Both the position numbers and the translations under genes were made by a program. The notes under the pieces are model-generated. The model was not told the DNA's origin. It was given only the letters and a program-made list of their open reading frames with translations, and did no database searches. DNA of 33,650 bases from CAYSQW01 sp964433135 (GTDB lineage: Bacteria; Acidobacteriota; Aminicenantia; Aminicenantales; Aminicenantaceae): positions 1-33,650 of the forward strand of contig CAYSQW010000038.1 in NCBI GenBank assembly GCA_964433135.1, in the 5' to 3' direction. Position 1 is the stretch's first letter; each line of letters starts with the position of its first letter. Positions 33,404-33,650 of this stretch are shown piece by piece.

Positions 33404-33650
33404 ATGGTTGATCTAATTGATAAGCATATCGGGCTTTTTTGTTTTCTTTTTATAATTTTGTTAGGAGCTCTTTTTACATTAGTACGAGATTTTTTGGTTT
33501 ATCGAAAAGAAAAAGGGCAAAAAGAACTGGTCATTGAAAAAATATTTATGGCATGTTTAAAAGATTTGCCTTCAGTATTGACGTTTGGAATAGTCAGTAC
33601 AGTGGTTATTTTAATATTATCAGGCTCTCAGGTCCCTGAGATAATAAAGC
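33404..33650 (+). CDS. AT-rich membrane protein, 3' truncated by the window end
   Basis: ATG 33404 follows AAGGAGGGGGGG and opens a frame that continues without a stop for 82 codons to the window end. The protein starts MVDLIDKHIGLFCFLFIILL, with a first membrane helix at about residues 9-26. A charged segment follows (RDFLVYRKEKGQKE), then a second hydrophobic stretch (LTFGIVSTVVILILSG). Codons are A/T-ending (att, tta, ata, ttt), unlike every other gene here, which points to foreign origin or the edge of a mobile region. The family was not recognised. Confidence 0.6.
   Translation, partial: MVDLIDKHIGLFCFLFIILLGALFTLVRDFLVYRKEKGQKELVIEKIFMACLKDLPSVLTFGIVSTVVILILSGSQVPEIIK

Noticed and set aside
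1..33650. CRISPR arrays, tRNA or rRNA genes, transposases
   Set aside because: Read through for regularly spaced repeats, cloverleaf ends and transposase motifs; none could be supported.

Overview
The window looks like part of a draft (metagenome- or single-cell-type) assembly of a Gram-negative, anaerobic, moderately GC-rich bacterium. The best guess is Acidobacteriota or Candidatus Aminicenantes. That guess rests on gene style: serine/threonine kinases fused to TPR arrays, PadR plus FtsX/MacB permease pairs with a short permease-prefix domain, TPR-tailed serine hydrolases, and an MvhADG-HdrA hydrogenase operon. No rRNA or universal marker gene is present, so the assignment is an inference. 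A run of exactly 100 N (25551-25650) marks an assembly gap inside a kinase gene.

Layout. 1-6.8 kb (+): exported M14 zinc carboxypeptidase, small Spy/CpxP-like periplasmic protein, and a TldD-TldE metalloprotease pair in which only TldD carries a twin-arginine signal. 6.9-8.4 kb (-): secreted serine hydrolase with TPR tail. 8.6-11.4 kb (+): single-POTRA Omp85-like outer-membrane protein, then a Tat-type aldo/keto reductase with ferredoxin tail, interrupted by one in-frame TAA. 11.5-17.1 kb (+): PadR regulator and FtsX-type permease (ATGA overlap), then a second TPR-tailed serine hydrolase translationally coupled to an ankyrin-repeat protein. 17.1-18.7 kb (-): large secreted multidomain protein. 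18.8-24.2 kb (-): compact operon for maturation protease, HdrA, MvhD, MvhG and MvhA, chained by ATGA overlaps and closed by a strong intrinsic terminator. 24.6-29.2 kb (+): two closely related ABM-type small proteins flanking a zinc-ribbon Ser/Thr kinase-TolB/FlgO-TPR receptor, followed by an exported flavodoxin. 29.3-32.3 kb (+): a second PadR-permease pair. 32.3-33.0 kb (-): HAD phosphatase. 33.0-33.65 kb: AT-rich DNA with possible structured RNA, a perfect palindrome and the start of a membrane-protein gene that runs off the window.

How the parts may work together. The hydrogenase operon supplies a cytoplasmic H2/ferredoxin module (group 3c-like) and its own C-terminal processing protease; no HdrB or HdrC is encoded here. 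Much of the remainder concerns the envelope: secreted peptidases and hydrolases, an outer-membrane barrel protein, orphan permeases with local PadR repressors, and a membrane kinase with an extracytoplasmic sensor. Most intergenic regions are short. Candidate regulatory elements include a 10+3+10 bp palindrome in front of the hydrogenase operon and a 13-bp direct repeat in front of the first padR gene.
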